DNA from: Calliopsis andreniformis
Taxonomy: Eukaryota; Arthropoda; Insecta; Hymenoptera; Andrenidae
Length of the DNA stretch: 64,000 bases
Assembly (NCBI RefSeq): GCF_051401765.1
Contig: NC_135073.1
Location: forward strand, 20,062,001 to 20,126,000
Direction: 5' to 3'
Shown here piece after piece: positions 37,101 through 48,181 of this stretch (its first letter is position 1; the number at the start of each line of letters is the position of its first letter). The notes beneath the pieces are model-generated. The model saw nothing but the letters and a program-made list of their open reading frames with translations. It searched no databases and was not told the DNA's origin. A program made the position numbers and the translations under genes.

Positions 37101-37475
37101 TTGTAGTAGATACCTACATAGAACCTTTTCAAACTTATATGTTCCACGTTTGAACGACCGCATTACGATCGTAAGTTTGAGTAGATAGTATGAAGTTGTA
37201 AAGGACAACTGTTTTTGTTAGAGATAGACGATCAATTGATTAAATGTTGAAAAGGCATGCGGCGCGGCGTGACAATGGAAATCTATTTCGAAGCAACTCA
37301 TATAGATATATGCATATAATACAAGTATAATTGAAAAATTGATTTACCTTCTGGTCCTTTTGCCAGATGCATTGACCCCTCTTGCCAAGTACGCGGCAGA
37401 TTAACTTCGCGTCCTGGCCAGGATTCACCTCAGTATACTGAGGTGTCTCTTCGAACTGCTGAATGCCATGACATA
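20118..37475 (-). CDS. immunoglobulin-superfamily single-pass membrane receptor (nephrin/fasciclin-III-like adhesion type), 5' end missing
   Basis: Twelve coding exons join in frame to 674 residues: 37475-37348, 30094-29911, 29468-29333, 27985-27777, 24227-23958, 23725-23617, 23381-23195, 22704-22566, 21976-21789, 21634-21501, 21209-20978 and 20225-20118. Numbering here starts at the first visible residue. Five Ig domains lie at about 1-105, 106-220, 221-310, 311-405 and 406-515. Domain 1 has C27/W38/C81 plus an extra C36 and C63. Domains 2-4 have the normal Cys pair. Domain 5 has C435, but Val495 stands where the second Cys belongs. A membrane helix (about 518-541, IPLVIGAVAGFTVLSILIMG) is followed by LRSDRCC. 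The tail is Gln/His-rich and ends with PPQY at 662-665. The ectodomain implies cell-cell recognition. The signal-peptide exon, ending in phase 1, was not found. The extra cysteines of domain 1 recall fasciclin III and Beat proteins, but I cannot name the orthologue. Confidence 0.92.
21501..21634 (-). CDS. transmembrane exon of the Ig receptor
   Basis: Starts in phase 0 after TGTTACAG and ends TTG|GTAAGC in phase 2. It encodes a hydrophobic helix of about 24 residues, then a stop-transfer LRSDRCCGAR. This places the upstream Ig domains outside the cell and the Gln/His-rich and PPxY segments inside. Confidence 0.92.
23585..23607. repeat. (TA)n microsatellite
   Basis: About 23 bases of TA repeat in the short intron of the Ig gene between the exons at 23725-23617 and 23381-23195; it lies just downstream of the 23617 donor on the minus strand. 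Confidence 0.9.
25437..25575. repeat. polypyrimidine minisatellite CTCTCACCT then CTTCCT units
   Basis: Several CTCTCACCT/CTCACCCCT units run into about ten CTTCCT hexamers and then CTTTCT units. The plus strand is nearly pure pyrimidine. It is intronic to the Ig gene. Confidence 0.9.
27078..27110. repeat. alternating purine-pyrimidine tract (CA/GC), Z-DNA prone
   Basis: CACACACACACACATGCGCG, then CGTGCGCACACACA: 33 bases of nearly uninterrupted alternation, with a CG-rich core. Confidence 0.85.
28031..28118. repeat. (CT)n microsatellite followed by (CA)n
   Basis: About 70 bases of CT dinucleotide, then a short CA run, directly upstream (on the gene strand) of the domain-2 exon acceptor at 27985. 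Confidence 0.95.
28183..28262. repeat. (GGGA)n tract
   Basis: A homopurine run of GGGA units on the plus strand, ending in GA repeats. It is intronic to the Ig gene and about 65 bases from the CT microsatellite, so the two tracts have opposite strand polarity (CT then GGGA). Confidence 0.92.
29641..29662. repeat. 22-bp perfect palindrome
   Basis: ATACTATGCAT followed immediately by its reverse complement ATGCATAGTAT. It is in the intron between the exons at 30094-29911 and 29468-29333 of the Ig gene. Confidence 0.9.
31491..31516. repeat. (AGGGGA)n hexamer repeat
   Basis: About four to five copies of AAGGGG in an intron. The G-runs could form a G-quadruplex on the plus strand. Confidence 0.85.
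36022..36092. repeat. (AGCTCC)n hexamer repeat
   Basis: About eight copies of AGCTCC flanked by CGCTCC/CACTCC variants. It is intronic. On the plus strand it reads as Ser-rich and on the minus strand as Glu-Leu, but no exon borders are seen. Confidence 0.88.
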
Positions 37476-39718
37476 CTGAAATCGAATATCACATAAACAC
37501 GTTAGTTTCGTATTTATGTAGTACATCGTTATTAGTCCGTACAAAAAAATCTTCGTAACATGAATGAACGCGAAGGAAAAAGTCTTGCTTCGAAATGAGA
37601 AGGTAACAGCGCGCGGTGCACGGCACAAGCCGCGTAAGCGCGAGTTTAGTCGATTATTAAAGCAGACCGGTACTCGTTAAAGTTGTTATTTAATTCGCAA
37701 CTTTCGTAAATTCATTTAACTCGATCCTCGGTTTTCATCCCATATCAGGTTCACCGATAAATCTCATCAACGAGATAATCGTGTTGCGTCGCGTCGAATC
37801 TCCATCGAATCTTGTCTATGTATACGCTTTCATCCTGTTTGTCCTATCTTAATCTAAAATTTATGCCTCGAACCTATTGTTTTCGTTCATATTTTAAAAT
37901 TCCTTGCAGCTTTGTGCTCTGTTTTCAACCATTTTACTTGTAATTTTCAATTAAGACTTTACAAAAGTAGGCATCGCGTCTCAATTGAGTAGATACCTCA
38001 TACTAATTTCAATTCAGTATGAACCAATAAATTTGAATTTCTACTTATCTTACCTATATCTAAAATGAATCATGAGAAATTGAATTTCGAAATGCGTACC
38101 TATCTAATGTGATGAAAAATACGGTGATGGTATGTATGTGATTTCTGTTTCGTTTTAGTGTGCACGTCCGACATTTCGTTCGTAGCAACGTCGACGACCT
38201 GAAAATTTTACGCGCGCCAGAGGAGTGCGGTGTTCTCCACGGATTGCACCGTTAAAAATTCAATTTTTCACCGAGGTAGAAATGATTAATAAAGCGCGTT
38301 TTTGGCGCGGGTGCACGGTTACCGGGCCGACCATGGGAATAACTGTGCAAAATTAACAAACCGACAGCTCTTCGTTTCGTTCGCGATGACCAATGCAGTT
38401 TTACGAGGGCACGAGAGCTCATGAGAGCTCGCGAGATAGACTTTCAGATTGCACTTTGAATAATCCTAATGTCAGGGGATAGTAAACCACCATTTCCTAT
38501 GAACAAATTGATGCTTCCCAGCAATGTCTTTCGCCGTAGGGACGTAGAAAGTACGGCACGGTATTTTCGGTGGAAAATAATTTATAACAGTGATTCACGA
38601 TCGGGACAAAGACCTTGTCTGAAGTTGGGATGTAACTTTCGTTGAATTATGTATCCCAGAGAACTGGTGGAGACTTATTTTCATTGGCTGACAGAGATAA
38701 AGCGAAGCGGGAATTCGTAGAGTTCCGGCCAGTTGCTCGATGACGGCTCACTAATTAATATCTTGTGGTATCGACATTATCTGCTTTATAGAAATGATTT
38801 AGTAACGTATTCGAGATGGTTCGTATAAGGTCAAGAAAGAGTAAATTAATGAAATAACTATCTATCCGGCTTTGATGCTGCAAACTTTATTCTTTGAAAG
38901 TAACCAATTCAATAAGTATCCCAATAAGTAGCGTGTTTGTATGTAGAAAGTGATGCACCAGTGGTACGAATAAATTACACTGTAGATGGTTAGTCGAGCA
39001 CCATCCCTAGACGTTCCTTCCGTATTTCTTTTCACCTTTTCGCACATAAATATGCGTTCGCATATTTATTTTTCAGCATGGAGGAGACTCTCTAGAAATT
39101 CGTCCACAAACAAGAAGAAGTCGAGAGAGAAATACATTTTTTCAATGAGAAATAGAGATATGCACGCACACAACACTCGATGATTCTGATTCTTTCATAC
39201 GCATGCAATGAAATTCGCGATTTCAATCGATTTAATCTTTCGCATTTCTAGCGGAAACAATGCGAAGTGCGATGCGACGGAAATCGATATACGACTAGGA
39301 TTAAACACAATCCTATCTCCTAGCAAATAATTTCACCTATGAATCCAAAAAACTTAACTACATATACCGCTGTACCTACACATGATCGAGCACTTCGCGA
39401 TTCTCGTTAACAAGAAGATCCACGACTATTTTGCCCAGTTCTGTTTCTTCCTACTCGAGCTTTCGAGACATGGAGGGGTCGTTACCGTGATTGTACATCC
39501 GAACGGATGTCGCATGCATCTCCCGTAATATTTTCTTGCGCGCGTTTCTCCCTAAATTCGCGAGGCTTTTGTGACGTACCATTTTCCAGGATAGTCCCGA
39601 ACGAGTACAACAGTAGGATTCTTGCTTGAAGGAACGCAATTAAAAGAATCGTCGTGGCAGCGTGTAGCCTGTAGCCTGCAGGCTGCAGGTGACTCGTTAG
39701 TCGAGGGGAATGATGCGT

Positions 39719-39751
39719 AACGCGACGCGACGCGACGCGACGCGACGCGAA
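39719..39751. repeat. (GCGAC)n pentamer repeat
   Basis: Six tandem GCGAC pentamers. Shorter runs of the same unit or its complement occur at about 30594-30612, 44090-44116 and 58074-58093. Confidence 0.9.
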
Positions 39752-41097
39752 GGCCCGAAGGTATCGCCATTGCGATACGCCGTTAGAACATTCGTTACAT
39801 CCCCCCTCTTCTTCCTTTTTCTCATCTTGTGATTGTCGTCAAGCTCTTCAAACCATATCCATACTAAATTTTTAACAAAATTTCAAGTTTTCTAATGTGA
39901 TATAGATCTATTTCGTACTGTTTCATTGTTATAACTTGCATTTTAAATCTGTTGTGAAATTAAAGCCTTCTTAGACTCTTATTAATCGTACGTACATATA
40001 TGCATACTTATCTAACATTTATGTGATTTTTGAGTTCGCTGAGTAATCGACCAAACCGTCAACGGAACCATCTCCCTCAGTATAATACAAGCTTATACTT
40101 ATATGTACATGTAGATAGGTATTGGTAATCTTTATTCGAATAAAGATAAATCAGTCATCTTAGAAATAAGTCGGTTTCAACTGTACATTCGTCTAATCGA
40201 CGATTTTCCCCGGCTATCTACGTTGACTTATGCCTTATCTGCACATATGTATACGTATTTCGCTTTTCTATGTAACATTTCCAATCGATTTCATTTTTCA
40301 ATCATGTAGAACAACAGAATTGCGTGATTGCATTCGCCGTATAGGGAAATCGTGAATTGAAAACTGGCCAGCACAGAGAGGTACGTAAAGTACCTGTGTA
40401 AGTACATGGGACGCGAACAAATTTCTCGCGTGGTACAAAAAACGAGCAGGATGCTGCGAAAAAGAGGGATTTCGCTCGGGGAAAGGCAGAGGATGGTCGG
40501 GTTTGTAGAACGCGATAATTCACTTTCGGTCGCAGAGGCGGTGGTAGCTTCTGGAAATGGAGTCCCCCCCGTGAGTTTCTAGTATGGTAGGACGGCATGG
40601 GCTTGCGAACGGCTAGCCGGCTTAAACAGGTTTGTATTCTCCTCGATGAGAGCTAAATTAGATTAGCGTGAAAACAGCCTGTTCATCGTATCCTCTTCCC
40701 TTTCGTGCCAGTGCAAGTTATACCGTTACTTATACAGGTTGCTTCACAATCACTGATCAGAATAGATTGTATTTAGATATTTATTACTAATCATTCAAAT
40801 CCCAACGCTACAACGCGTGGTAGCGGCAGACAAACAAAAATTTTATTTTCAAGTTGATAATATTTGCCGAAAGATTTGTAGATACATATGTACGTACCTG
40901 ACAACACATTTTGTGCGTAGGTACGTAGATATGTATGTATGTATACCTACGCGGTAACGCATCCCGAAAATACCCCGGATGTCCAGGTTAACGGGAGTGA
41001 AAGCTCGCACATGCAGCAGAGAATATTCTGCGTTTTGTGTTTTGATAAACGACCTCAACAGAATTAAATTCCCCTTCTTCGTGCCTCCCTGGCTTCG

Positions 41098-41121
41098 CCC
41101 CCCCCCCCCCCCCCCCCCCCC
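41098..41121. repeat. poly(C) run of 24
   Basis: An uninterrupted C homopolymer, with a poly(T) run about 30 bases downstream (41153-41166). Long C runs are rare in insect genomes, and their exact length is uncertain in any assembly. Confidence 0.9.
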
Positions 41122-43765
41122 ATTTCATCTACGTGTTCGCTACCCTCCTTTCTTTTTTTTTTTTTTCCGTTTTTGACCGGACCACGAACATTTCGTCCTC
41201 TTTTTCTCGACACTGGCTGTAACCCGGCCACGGGCCACGTTCCGAACGTAACACAGATTAATCTGTTTGTTGATCCTATTCCCCTGCGCTTTTTTCACCT
41301 CCCACTGCCCGTCTTCCATCTCCCGTTTCTCGTCTCTTTTCTTTCCTTTCTTCCGACCACCTTTTGTACAGCCTCTGTGTTCTTTTTCTTCCACACCACG
41401 AGACACTGTCTCTGTCTCGATAACGTTCAGCTGCAACTCTCTTAGATTTTACTCTGTCTCTACCTATTTGCGCAGAAATGATGCTGATTCCGCACTGTCA
41501 TGTGTAAGCATGTAACAGCGTATGTAGGTATATCGTTAAAATTGGGTTTACTTACATGTGCATTAAAATAGCAGATGTTACGAAGGAACGACTGTTCAAT
41601 CGGTCTTTAATTGGCCTAGTTCAAAACACCATGCAGAAGTGTGGGCACCTCTGAATCACGCCGTCCTTTTGTTCGACAAAGGGACTGAAGTGGAAGACGA
41701 AAAGCGAAGAAACTAAGAAAAAAGAAGAGCCGAAGTAGGCGAAATTTTGGCTCTATCGGCAGAAACGCCTAATGGAGCGGCGTAATGAAAATGCCCCGCC
41801 CAGCCGCACCACGTCGCCGCTCCGCGTTGTATGGTAGTAGGGGTTGAAGGGGAAGCACCGTCGGAAGAATTGGAAGGTCTGCTTTATTTTCTACTTTTTC
41901 CCTAAATGCCGATGACCCGTGAAAAGAACAAAGAAAGGCAAAGGGGCACGTTTGAAGCTGCAAAAATTGATCGTTTTCCCACAAAGCACTTCCGCGAGAG
42001 AATGAAGAGGTAAGGAGGAAAAGATGGGGCCCGGTGCAATTAAGATCAAAAGTTCGTCTATCGGTTTTAGGTACTTAATGAGTAAGTAAGGTCATTGGGC
42101 CATAAAAGAAGAATACGATTTGTTAGAACATCGTGTTTAAACGACATACATACCTATACAGAAGAATCGCAAGACTGATGTTCCGTGAAGGTAATGACAA
42201 GATGCGTTGCCGATTTGCTAGCATAACCGCATGTACACATGTGCCTACATATAAATATGTATCCATCCACACATACAAACATATGTATACTGGGGGACAG
42301 GATCAAACGAACAGAGCTTGGGATGACATTGAGCTTTCTGGTAAAGACCATCGATAAGTTACGTCACCTACTTTGACATCTCAATGGCGAGGATGCGCTT
42401 TCTTTTTTTAAATCCTCCTTTTTTATGTACATTTCAGTCACTACAAAGAAGCTTCCCAAAGGTATGCGCTTCTATTTTTTCTTCTTCTCGAAGACGTTAA
42501 TACTGTCTTTATTATTCTTAACTGAGTGATAAAAGTCTGCATTTGTTCTACTACAAGTAATTCTTCTTCTCGTGGGGTTTACATTATCTAAATAAATATT
42601 CCGAATAATTTCAAACTGTGATTGTAGTTCTCAACGAGCCTTGAAAAACAGCAAAGAAGTTATTAATGAAACTGCTAAACGCACGATGAAAAGTTGACGT
42701 TTAGATTCTGCAATTCGCAGGAATTGTGTTGTATTGAATTGACCGGTAGAAGGCACTGTCCGTTTTCAAATTAAAGACGCGATACGTCGCGTCATGTCGT
42801 TGCTCAAGCAAATCGAGTAACGCTTAATTCTCGAAAACGAAGAGTAGAAAATGAAAGAAAATAAAGTGGCGAGGTGAATCAAGGCTCGCGAAACTGAGAC
42901 GGTGACTCAACATACGCGAGTGGCATTGACATCGTTGAAGAACTCACCATGCCATCGATTATTTTGCTCGCATCAGAAAGATTTTCTATTGCTTCGTTCG
43001 AGGATTTTTCCAAGGAAATGAAATTTTACTCGGACGCGCTGAGAATTCGCTTCTAGAACGACTGATGTTACCAGTACGTAGCAGCTCCATCAGCTTTATC
43101 GGTGAACGCGTGTGTAGGTGCATATTTATTTCCTACTCTTCGTACATTCGAGGCGTGGTCCCTTCCACTCTGACCAATTACACTCGCATTCCTTCTACAG
43201 TTTTTCCACCTCTGTATAATGGCAATTACCCAAGTATGTGTTGTCCAATATACGTGTAAATATGTATTACATCCTGTTACAAGAAAGTTGTTTAGGAAAA
43301 ACGTTCAGACATGTACGTAACCATGAACTTCCAATCCTTGTAAACTTCAAATACCTTGCTTTCTATCTTCCGCTCTACCATCCTTGTTTTCCAAATATCC
43401 TGAAGCATTAGTATTTTCTGGAAAATAGACATTGAGAAACCGACGCTGAAAATTGTAACGCATATACTACATATGCATGTACGTCTAGGCATACGTTGTC
43501 GCATCGGAGAAAAAATCGTGGCAATATCTGGGCCTGTGTGTAGCTGCACACTGCAGCTCGGGGGTCGGGGACAATGGCAAGCCGTTGGCGAATTTTCGTT
43601 GAAATAACAGTTGAAAGCACGCGGCACTGTGAAAAATGTTCCTCCTCTCTACTCTTCGTTCCGGTCCTCCTTTCTCCACCTTTCCCAACCCACCTCTCGC
43701 TTCAACTGCAAAGCAAATAAAGTAGAAGAGGTAGGGGGCAAAAGCCACCGCTGCCACCGCTTGCG

Positions 43766-43790
43766 CCGCCGCCGCCGCCGCCGCCGCCGA
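43766..43790. repeat. (GCC)n trinucleotide repeat
   Basis: About eight GCC units in a sequence with no supported coding frame. Confidence 0.85.
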
Positions 43791-45014
43791 CACCGTACCT
43801 CCTATGCTGCCTACAGTCATCCTCCGTTGCTTGTTCAACCCTCTTGCAGCGATGCAGGCATCCTCTACTACCATGGACACACAGTCACCGTTAACCAATT
43901 CCAACACCAACGATGTTCAAAGCTTCGACACGATCGTGCGAAAACCTCGAGGAGTTTATTCCTTTTTTCCCCTCTCGGTGATCGTAAATAGAACAGAGCG
44001 TAAAATCGGTAATCGTAAATCTCAGCTTGGAGCGATTTAACGGGCCGCGAGTTTTCCAACAAAAGGACCAATCGAACACTTGGTGACCTGATCGCGTCGC
44101 ATCGCGTCGCGTCGCGCATTGATAAGAAATGAGAACGAGAAAAAAGACAAAAAGCTGATGACTGGTTGCTATTCATAGGGTTATGTCGAACAAAAGTTCT
44201 TCAGTAGAAGTCTCATTACACCATCAAGATGAGATATTTTAAGCGTACAGAGCAATTGAATACAAATGACTTAAAGGTAATTCTTGATATACGATGAATA
44301 CGTATTTACACATATATATAGATATTTAATGTTAGATATTATCTAAAATAAAATTTTTTACGTTGAATTGATTGAACCTATTCTACAGTCGGAGTATAGT
44401 CAAAACGTATAGGTATGTACGTAGGATATCCACCTTTTAAATATGATTAATGGTATAATATAACAGTATAACGGCTCGTAGAAGTCAAGATGAAGAAAAA
44501 TGAAAGAAGAAAAGGATACATGTTATGCAACGAGGGTTAAAGCCGCTAAAAGCTGAGGCAGCACGGTGGTGCGTTAATGTCGTACGTTTTTGTTTTGCAT
44601 TCGAAGTGCGACCCTGCGCACACGTTCGTGGTGGCCGTATGTACTTCCATCTATTTTCAGTCGTAGAGACTGAGGACGCGGCTTGAATAAATATTCAACG
44701 ACTCTCGCAAACCATGCTCGAGATTTTTCTCCTTTCTGCGGCAACTGAAATCGAGGGGAACAAAGCGGACTGTGTCGACCTGGAATGGGTCGGCATGCGC
44801 CCACGCGTCCGCAACTCCCTAACCCCCTCTCTGGAAAAAGGAAGGAGCAAGGAACAAGGTGGAAGGAGAAGTTGAAAGGGACAAACGAGAAAAACTGTCT
44901 GTTTAATGGTTTCTTTAAAAGCATCCGAATCGATGCCAATGTTCTTTTCCTTCCTTACTATATTCGCGTCTCGACATACCCTACCGGTGGCTAAACGTTT
45001 CTTTGCTTATTATT

Positions 45015-45081
45015 AACCCTTTGAGTACTATAGACGCATATATGTATACGTCTAGCGAAAAGGTCTAGCACTCAAAAGGTT
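45015..45081. mobile_element. 67-bp hairpin element, MITE-like remnant
   Basis: AACCCTTTGAGTACTA at the left end is the near-perfect inverse of TAGCACTCAAAAGGTT at the right end. A second, inner pairing is formed by TAGACG and CGTCTA around a 12-bp ATGTATA-containing centre. The small size, terminal inverted repeats and AT-rich surroundings fit a miniature inverted-repeat element. No clear target-site duplication is visible, so a simple hairpin is also possible. Confidence 0.5.
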
Positions 45082-48000
45082 CAAGAAATCGGTGTATGTA
45101 CATACTTACATAGGAATAATCAGAAAGATTTGTCATCTTCAGTCGAAAGTCGACAAGTATTCTCAACATTTTTTCCAATTCATTGCACAACCAGCATCAT
45201 TTCGAACGTATATAATTAGTTATAACCTTGTTATTTTTATGACGCTAAAGATCAGATTGAGATAAACTGGTGAAAAAGATAAGAAAAACGGCGTAAAATG
45301 AGATCGACTGGGTACGATGCGATGCGCGGTGACGTATATACTAGGATAAATTCTATGCCTGTTCGTGGTTAAAATATCGGTCGAACGACCGCGAAACACA
45401 TTGGTTCCGTTTTTCATCTCCCGCACTTTTTCTCTCCGTTCGTCGTCACCCGGTTTATCCATGCGATTTAACGAAATTAATATCCGCGCCCGCACCCATG
45501 CCTATACCCATACCACCGCAGGCGCGTGACTAGATCGTTAAGCCTGCCCCGCGGGTGTACTCCGACCTGTATACCTACGCGAATACATAATCTATAGGTC
45601 TCTCGTATACCTTCGCAGCGCGGCGTGGCGTGTGGATGACCAACGAGATGACCTATTTGATTTTCATCGAGCCAGAAAATATAACCTATCATGTTACGAG
45701 TGTACTTCCTCGAAGACCATTGGGTCTTTATTTATCGTAAAACGGTTGGTAAGGTGACAGACGACAGAAATTGCGGGTGTAATTGATTGTAAGGAAATCA
45801 CCTAGACCTATGTGGATACAACTATACAGTCGTGTCACATGTATTTCCGTTACTAGCCCAATCGATCACATTTACTAGTTGGTATCTATACGATATGTGT
45901 GATAAAGGCAGGAGAACAGATGGAATTAGTCCTCTTACACCTCTTACACCTCCTTATCTTGCAGAACTGGTGTAGAAGAACTAGCAAGGCTCCTAGATTG
46001 AGCAGAAGAGAAGCCACAGTAGTCTCCGGACGGATCGTTATTTAATGGATAGATATTAATTACCTCAGGGAGCCTAGCCGGTTGGAATGATTCATTGACG
46101 AAAGCATGCACGATTCTGTTACGTTTACAGTAACCATATACATATCGCCATTAAAGCTCATTCAGCACCGCTTTGGGACAAGCGACATGCGGGAAAGTGC
46201 ACGCTAGGGAAGTTATACATACCGCGGAAAGAGTTGTAGTTGTGTGCGTACTAGGTCTGTGGGCACGATTCGCAGACAGTTTCCAATACATATGCCAAAC
46301 AGCTTTGAGGAGTTAGGGCTCTGTTAAGGGAGTGACTAGAAAAGTTAGAAACTGCCTACCTACTCTGTAACCCTGACCCAGACAACATCCATAATCGTTG
46401 CGGACCTACTCAATTGAAATAATTCCTTACTTCCCTACTATTTTACGGATGGTAATAAAGATCTATGCATTATCATTCTGTAAGAATATGTTAAGATCAC
46501 AGAACAATTAACCGAATACATACTTTTGTCGTGAGAGTGGTACAACAGCGTTTCGTACTACTGTAGTAGCTATGAAAAGAGGTGCTCGACGAAAAACGTG
46601 TAGTAGGTATAAATCGAGAATCCGTGGCGTGGATTCTCGCATAACAGGTCTGATTTAAGAAAGAAGTCGCAGAACAGCCGCGCCTGACTCGCATCACAAC
46701 TACCACTCTTCTTTCCTCCCGTTTCATATCTAACCCCTTCAGCTTTCGACTACAGGATATTCCTTTGTGACTCGGACGAAGATCAAATATTCTCATTTAT
46801 CGTGTCTCATAACCCCACGACGCCAAAGTTCATTCAGCAACCCTTTGATTTCAGAGGAATGTAACTAAATCTATTTTGCACGTTTCCTACCCTAAACCCA
46901 ACCCGTTTCCACACGTACTGGAAAGGTACTTCGATTCTGCATATGTTTAAGCTATACATATACGTACCTATATGTCTGTATTAGGTTTGTTTATATTCAA
47001 CGTTTAGTATAATCGAGAGATTGCTTTGTTCGCTTTTCACTTGAAAATCCTCTCTCCGTTATTCCGGTACATCTCTGTGAGATTGTGAGATTCAATTAAG
47101 TCAGTTACTATTCCGTCTCACTTTTACGTACGGTCGGTGTTTTCGATGAAGAAACTAGCCTGCTTAACCGGTTAATCTCGTGAAAAGTGCCGGCTGGAAT
47201 CTCTCGCGCGCGAGACGCGATCGAGCTAGCTGGAATTCATCGGCAACCCTCGACCTCGATTTTACCGAATACCGCGGAATTTCATATCCAACGCGCACGT
47301 ATATTCTCAATTTTATCAATCTTTACACCAGGTCTTCGCATCAATTAACAAATTCAAATTTTTCCCATGAGCAAAGAAATACCTAGAACGAATTGATATG
47401 TAGATATTTTTAAACTACAGAAGCTCTGCTTTTCTCCACAATATTGTACGCATTGAAACAAACACATTCGAAACTATCGAGGCTGAAATTGATACGTTTC
47501 TAAAGTACCCTTCAAATATTTGTTTCTTTGAATGTGTTGCTCGCGAACGGTTTCTCTGCGAAAACAACTGAAAATCATCAATAGTTTTCAATACGCCGCG
47601 CCGTTTTCCTATGCATCGCGATTTTATTACCAGCACCAACTCTAATTGTGAATGGTAGGCGGTCAACTAATCACGTCAGAATGGTCCAAACGAATAAACC
47701 AAACTGTTATCTTATTTTTCTTCTGAATACGTGTATTTAAATATGAGACAAAAGTCCCTGCTGACAAGATAAGACAAGGTAAATCAGGGAGTATCAATAT
47801 GCCTTTGTGAATCGTACGATTGGAAAAGATTTTCTTCTTCGTCTAACTAGATAGGTAGGTAACTGCAAACATAGTTGCATTACTTTTAGTCAAACTCACT
47901 GGTAGTCTTGCTTATCGTTACTTTTTACGAAGCGTAAAAGCATTCCAATATAAATTTATTTCGGAATTCAACGAAAACTATTCTTATCGTGCAAAAAGGT

Positions 48001-48114
48001 ATTCAAGGATATGATTTCGATGCAATATGTAGGTTTTAATAAAATGAAGTTCTCGATAAACAACGATGAGACGGCTGATAGTAAGAGCACGACGCGACGG
48101 TTACTTGCATCTAG

Positions 48115-48181
48115 GTGCGGTACCTTGCGGTACCCTGCGGTACCCTGCGGTACCCTGCGGTACCCTGCGGTACCCTGCGGT
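48115..48181. repeat. 10-bp tandem repeat ACCCTGCGGT
   Basis: About six and a half copies; the internal five are identical and contain a KpnI-like GGTACC at each junction. Confidence 0.95.

Larger units (their letters stand above)
30095..37347 (-). other. 7.3-kb intron splitting Ig domain 1
   Basis: Separates the exon ending ...WQKDQK from the exon starting PIGMHLKK, so the first Ig domain is split inside the fold. It contains CpG-rich blocks near 31990-32110 and 32280-32400, AGGGGA repeats (31491-31516) and AGCTCC repeats (36029-36080). No coding exon on either strand could be supported. Confidence 0.7.

Noticed and set aside
40860..40960. ACATATGTACGTACC/GTAGGTACGTAG palindromic simple sequence, repeated at many places
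   Set aside because: Occurs throughout the window as background simple sequence; no consistent unit or borders.
44574..44939. Minus-strand 121-aa frame
   Set aside because: No splice borders, codon bias or family resemblance.
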